A DNA stretch of 64,000 nt from positions 61,451,946 through 61,515,945 of the forward strand of contig JBOZIK010000001.1 of assembly GCA_051453625.1 (NCBI GenBank). Reading direction: 5' to 3'. The position numbers and the translations under genes are program-made. A model generated the notes under the pieces. The model saw only the letters and a program-made list of their open reading frames with translations. It was not told where the DNA came from and made no database searches. Below, piece by piece: positions 60,701 to 64,000 of the stretch. Each line of letters opens with the position of its first letter. Position 1 is the stretch's first letter. This stretch comes from Welwitschia mirabilis (Eukaryota > Gnetophyta > Gnetopsida > Welwitschiales).

Positions 60701-62187
60701 TACTCCTATTTGCATGTAGAAATTGACATTATAAATAAGTATAATTGATCAATTTACCATAGGAAGGAACATTAAAACACATTATTTTATCACATATTAA
60801 TGTATTATTTTCTTTTGATTATTTTTCATGAAATTATGGGCTTTTCCCTAACTTAAGTGGGTTTGTTGCTGGCTTCTAAATAACACTGCAAAAGATTAAA
60901 TAATTCTAGCACACAAATGCTGGTGCCACTAATTAGGATTACAAGCATCATGACCTTCTGAGGAAAATTAAGATACATCTCACATTATTGCATTCTTTAG
61001 GGAAATTCATCAATTTACACTTGTGGACTCAGTTATATAATAAATTAGATCCAACCTTTAAATCTGATGGCACATGGCTGAAGTATAATATGACACGTTA
61101 TAATGACATGTGTTGCAAAAACAATGATAATATGAGAGATGCATCACCTGGCATCTGTTGGCAACATCATCAATAGTCAAAAACATGTTATTACCATGCT
61201 TTCATAAGAGGAAAAAAAATCTATCTTTATGGCTACATGCCAAATATTGTAACTTCCTCCTTAAGTAATCACCTAATGTAACCTCCATATGTAATAGTCC
61301 ATCTAATTCTCATGTAAGGCAATTATGAAAAAGATCCCTAAGCCTTTCCTTATCTATGAAAGAACCTTAACTACCCATTACAAACATATTTTGATTACAT
61401 AAGATGGGGAAGACTTGGAGGCTAGGATGTAATGTGCTCTGATCATCTTTCTTAAGGGAAAAATGATTCGAGTCTAGTTGAGGAGCTCTTCTTCTTCACC
61501 CTTTTCCATTTCATGTAATGTATATCTCTTTCAAATTTTATTATAATAATTGGTTTAAACCCTTTCATTATTATTGCATAATTCATTTGACATTAGCAAT
61601 ATTTAGGTGGGACTAGTTCTTAAGTAGGTTTATTCCTTTCATTATTATTGCATAATTTATTGAGAATTAGTGATCTTTAAATGAAACTTACTAAATTATC
61701 AAGTTCTTTCATATCGTGTGAGTTATTTAAGATTAATTTTGTCCTATTGTAGTAACTATAGTTTAATAGATCTTATGCATATTCATTGATACTTTCCATG
61801 CTTAAGTAGGGCTATGAAGGATCAGTTAGAATGGATAACTCAACAACACTCATGTGGTGGATGAGATTATGCCTCCACACTAAGCCTAACAACTTTATAA
61901 TTTAGTTTGTATTTTAGAATATATGAATCGTTGGAAGAAGATGGAGTAAAGAACAAATTGATTAGACCTTGGGAGCATTCCATTCACTTATGTTACTGAT
62001 TAAAGATCATTTTAATTTTCAACTTCTAATTTTCTTTTGTTTGAGGTGTTTTTTGCAAATTAGAATTAATTATGTCATTTTTGTAAAAGTTACCATATAT
62101 ATCCTTGTGAAAGAATGATACTAAGTATTTCACTTAGTTAAATCTAGTTCATTGCTATACATAGAACAAGTACTAATGTTAAATATC
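60701..62187. other. Probable insertion inside the Sirevirus-type element
   Basis: About 1.5 kb with no copia similarity separates the coiled-coil part of gag from the next recognised part of the polyprotein, where about 0.3 kb would be usual. It holds a 61-codon frame at 60988-61176 that I do not recognise and a diverged 75-bp direct repeat (CCTTTCATTATTATTGCATA at about 61560 and 61635). No terminal structure was identified. Confidence 0.35.
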
Positions 62188-64000
62188 AATCCTTTAGTCA
62201 AATGAATATAAAATGTGATTATTGTAATAAATATGGTTATATACAATTCTTCTATCCCTATAAGAAGTCATTTTATTTTGGGCCCAATAGCAATGTAAGA
62301 TTCATAGGGAAGTATGTCAATCATCATCATAAGAAAAACAACCTCCAGTGAATTAGGAAAGACACCTCTATATCTTTGCTTATCCATGCTACCTTTATAA
62401 CTAGTAATAAAAGTTTACTCTCTTCATTTGAAGAATATGATGGTAGTGAAGTACCTTTGGTGATAATAGAAAAGAGAATATAATTGGTAAAAGATCCATC
62501 ATAGATAATAAAAATCATGCAACCATTAATGATGTATATATATTAGATGGGATAAAACACAACCTAATTAGTATATCTTAAATATGTGATAGACGAAATG
62601 TTGTGTTTTTTCACAAATATAAATATGTTGTTTAAAATGCTACTTTTAATAATGTTATTCTTATAAACAATAGGTCCAAATGTATGTATGTGTTAAAATT
62701 TGATGAGAAATTGTAAGAAAGACATTATATGGCTAAAGATGAAGAAGTAACCTTTGGCATAGGAATTAGATATATGAATCTCAAGGATTTAAAGAATATC
62801 TTTATCAAAGAGATAGTAAGGGGACTTTCCAAGCTAGATGTTTCTCAAATGAAGATTTGTGATTCTTGTATAAAAGGCAAACCCACTAAGTCTTCCTTCA
62901 AAAGTAAGATGGAGATATCTGTTGTTTGACCATTAGACCTAATTCACATGGATTTAGTGGGACAAATACAAACTAGAAGTATTAGAGGAACAAAATACTT
63001 TCTTATCATGGTGGATGATTTTTTAAGGTATAGTTGTATCTCATTTCTCTCAAATAAGGATGGTGATTTGAAATTTTTATTAAGATGTATAGAAGAATTC
63101 CAAATGAAAAAGGGTATACCATTAAAATAATTAGATCAAATAAAGGAGAAGAATTTGTAATTAAAAAATTTAAAAGATATTCAAATTCAAAGGAAATATT
63201 TCATCAACTATTATCTCCTAAGGCTCCTCAATAAAATGGGGTTACTAAACAAAAAAAATAGAGTTCTTATTGAGATGATAAGAATCATGCTAAATGAACA
63301 AGAATTACCATAATAGATTTGGGATAAAGTTGTAAACACTACATGTTACATAAGTAATAAACTCTTATTACATTCAAAAATAAGTAAAACTACTCACAAA
63401 CTATAGACTAGAAGAAAGCCTATATTATGTTACTTCAAAATGTTTAGTAGTAATGTTTGATTTCGAAAGATAAAGGAATAGTAAGAAAACTTTAATATAA
63501 AGCTGATGAAGGGATATTATTGGACTACTTAGTAAATAGTAAGGCCATATAGAGCGTACAAAAAGTCCTCATGCAAAGTTGAGGAATCTACTCATGTAAA
63601 AGTAAAAGACATAAAAGAAGATAATCCTAAATAAATTAGAAGTGATGATGAAATCATTATCCCTACTCAAACAAGTCACAATAATCCATCAACTTCAAGT
63701 TCAAGTAAAATAAGTAATACAAAAAAATGCTAATCTCTTCCACTTAAAACTAAGAGAGACCATCCTCAAGATAACATTGTAAGTAATCTAGAACAAGGAA
63801 CAACCACTAGAAGTGAATAAAATATAAATAATAGTTTCTTGTGCTTTTTCTCTTCTCTATAATTCAAAACTTTTCAAAAATCAAAGCATGATAATGTTTG
63901 AATGTTAGCAATGCAAAAATAACTAAATAAGTTTAAATGAAATAAAGTTTGGAATCTTGTTCCTCTTTCCAAAGAAAAACATGTAATTGAAACAAAATGG
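62188..64000 (+). pseudogene. Sirevirus-type pol: gag end, integrase and start of RT (runs off window)
   Basis: It starts with a second knuckle-like text KCDYCNKYGYIQFFY (near 62212). Pre-integrase at 62729-62929: KIFIKEIVRGLSKL-type wording (sequence here NIFIKEIVRGLSKLDVSQ) and KICDSCIKGKPTKSSFKSK with the Cys pair of the HHCC domain. Integrase core: HMDLVGQIQTRSIRG (first Asp) and MVDDFLRYSCISFLSNKDGD. Then a frame change near 63127, IRSNKGEEF (second Asp mutated to Asn in RSN) and LSPKAPQ*NGVTKQ (the Glu of QNGVVERKN replaced). YFKMFSSNV and ADEGILLDYLVNSKAI lie near 63440-63545. At the window end, ELNKFKWNKVW-like text (here QK*LNKFK*NKVWNLVPLSK) opens the reverse transcriptase. Confidence 0.75.

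Overview
This window looks like nuclear DNA of a seed plant with a large, repeat-rich genome. It is AT-rich, eukaryotic GT-AG introns are visible, plant-type LTR retrotransposons of several lineages (Sirevirus-like and other Ty1/copia, Ty3/gypsy chromovirus, Ty3/gypsy Athila) fill most of it, and the one recognisable host gene is a fragment of plastid-type 3-oxoacyl-ACP reductase. I cannot name the species. The size and decay of the elements would suit a gymnosperm or another large plant genome. Runs of N mark assembly gaps at 4637-4736, 21779-21878, 26892-26901, 27158-27171, 30658-31481, 43505-43604, 46719-46728 and 57223-57322.

Layout. 1-3556: 3' end of a Sirevirus-like copia element (decayed env-like third ORF, polypurine tract, 3' LTR). 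3601-4636: pol fragment of another copia element. 5612-6500: an LTR-like relic on the minus strand. 6839-7898: five clean exons of the FabG-type reductase. 9018-9988: a 106-bp LTR followed by a decayed copia gag. 10853-12177: end of an unrecognised retroelement ORF and a cluster of related LTR-like repeats. 13245-14385: a second Sirevirus-type LTR. 15346-24186: an apparently full-length chromovirus on the minus strand with a perfect 5-bp target-site duplication. Its 3.7-kb leader holds a GACGTC-rich repeat array, two divergent TATA boxes and an antisense reading frame. 24393-24705: a complete miniature LTR element (TRIM) whose LTRs match the 106-bp LTR at 9018. 30584-31741: a non-autonomous hAT-like DNA transposon with an 8-bp target duplication. 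32665-33024: a solo LTR. 35911-42300: a minus-strand LINE with an internal tandem duplication of about 1.12 kb. 42560-56720: very decayed copia and gypsy relics, including two opposed Athila fragments. 58163-64000: 5' LTR, primer binding site, gag and pol of a third Sirevirus-type element that runs off the window.

No retroelement gene here is intact. All carry in-frame stops and frameshifts, often of the kind left by deamination of methylated cytosine, and several catalytic residues are lost. The FabG exons are undamaged, but the exons for the N-terminal Rossmann motif and for the catalytic Ser-Tyr-Lys part were not found. The most unusual structures are the chromovirus leader, the pairing of a TRIM with a gag-bearing element that shares its LTR, and GACGTC-centred palindromes in LTRs of unrelated retroelement lineages.
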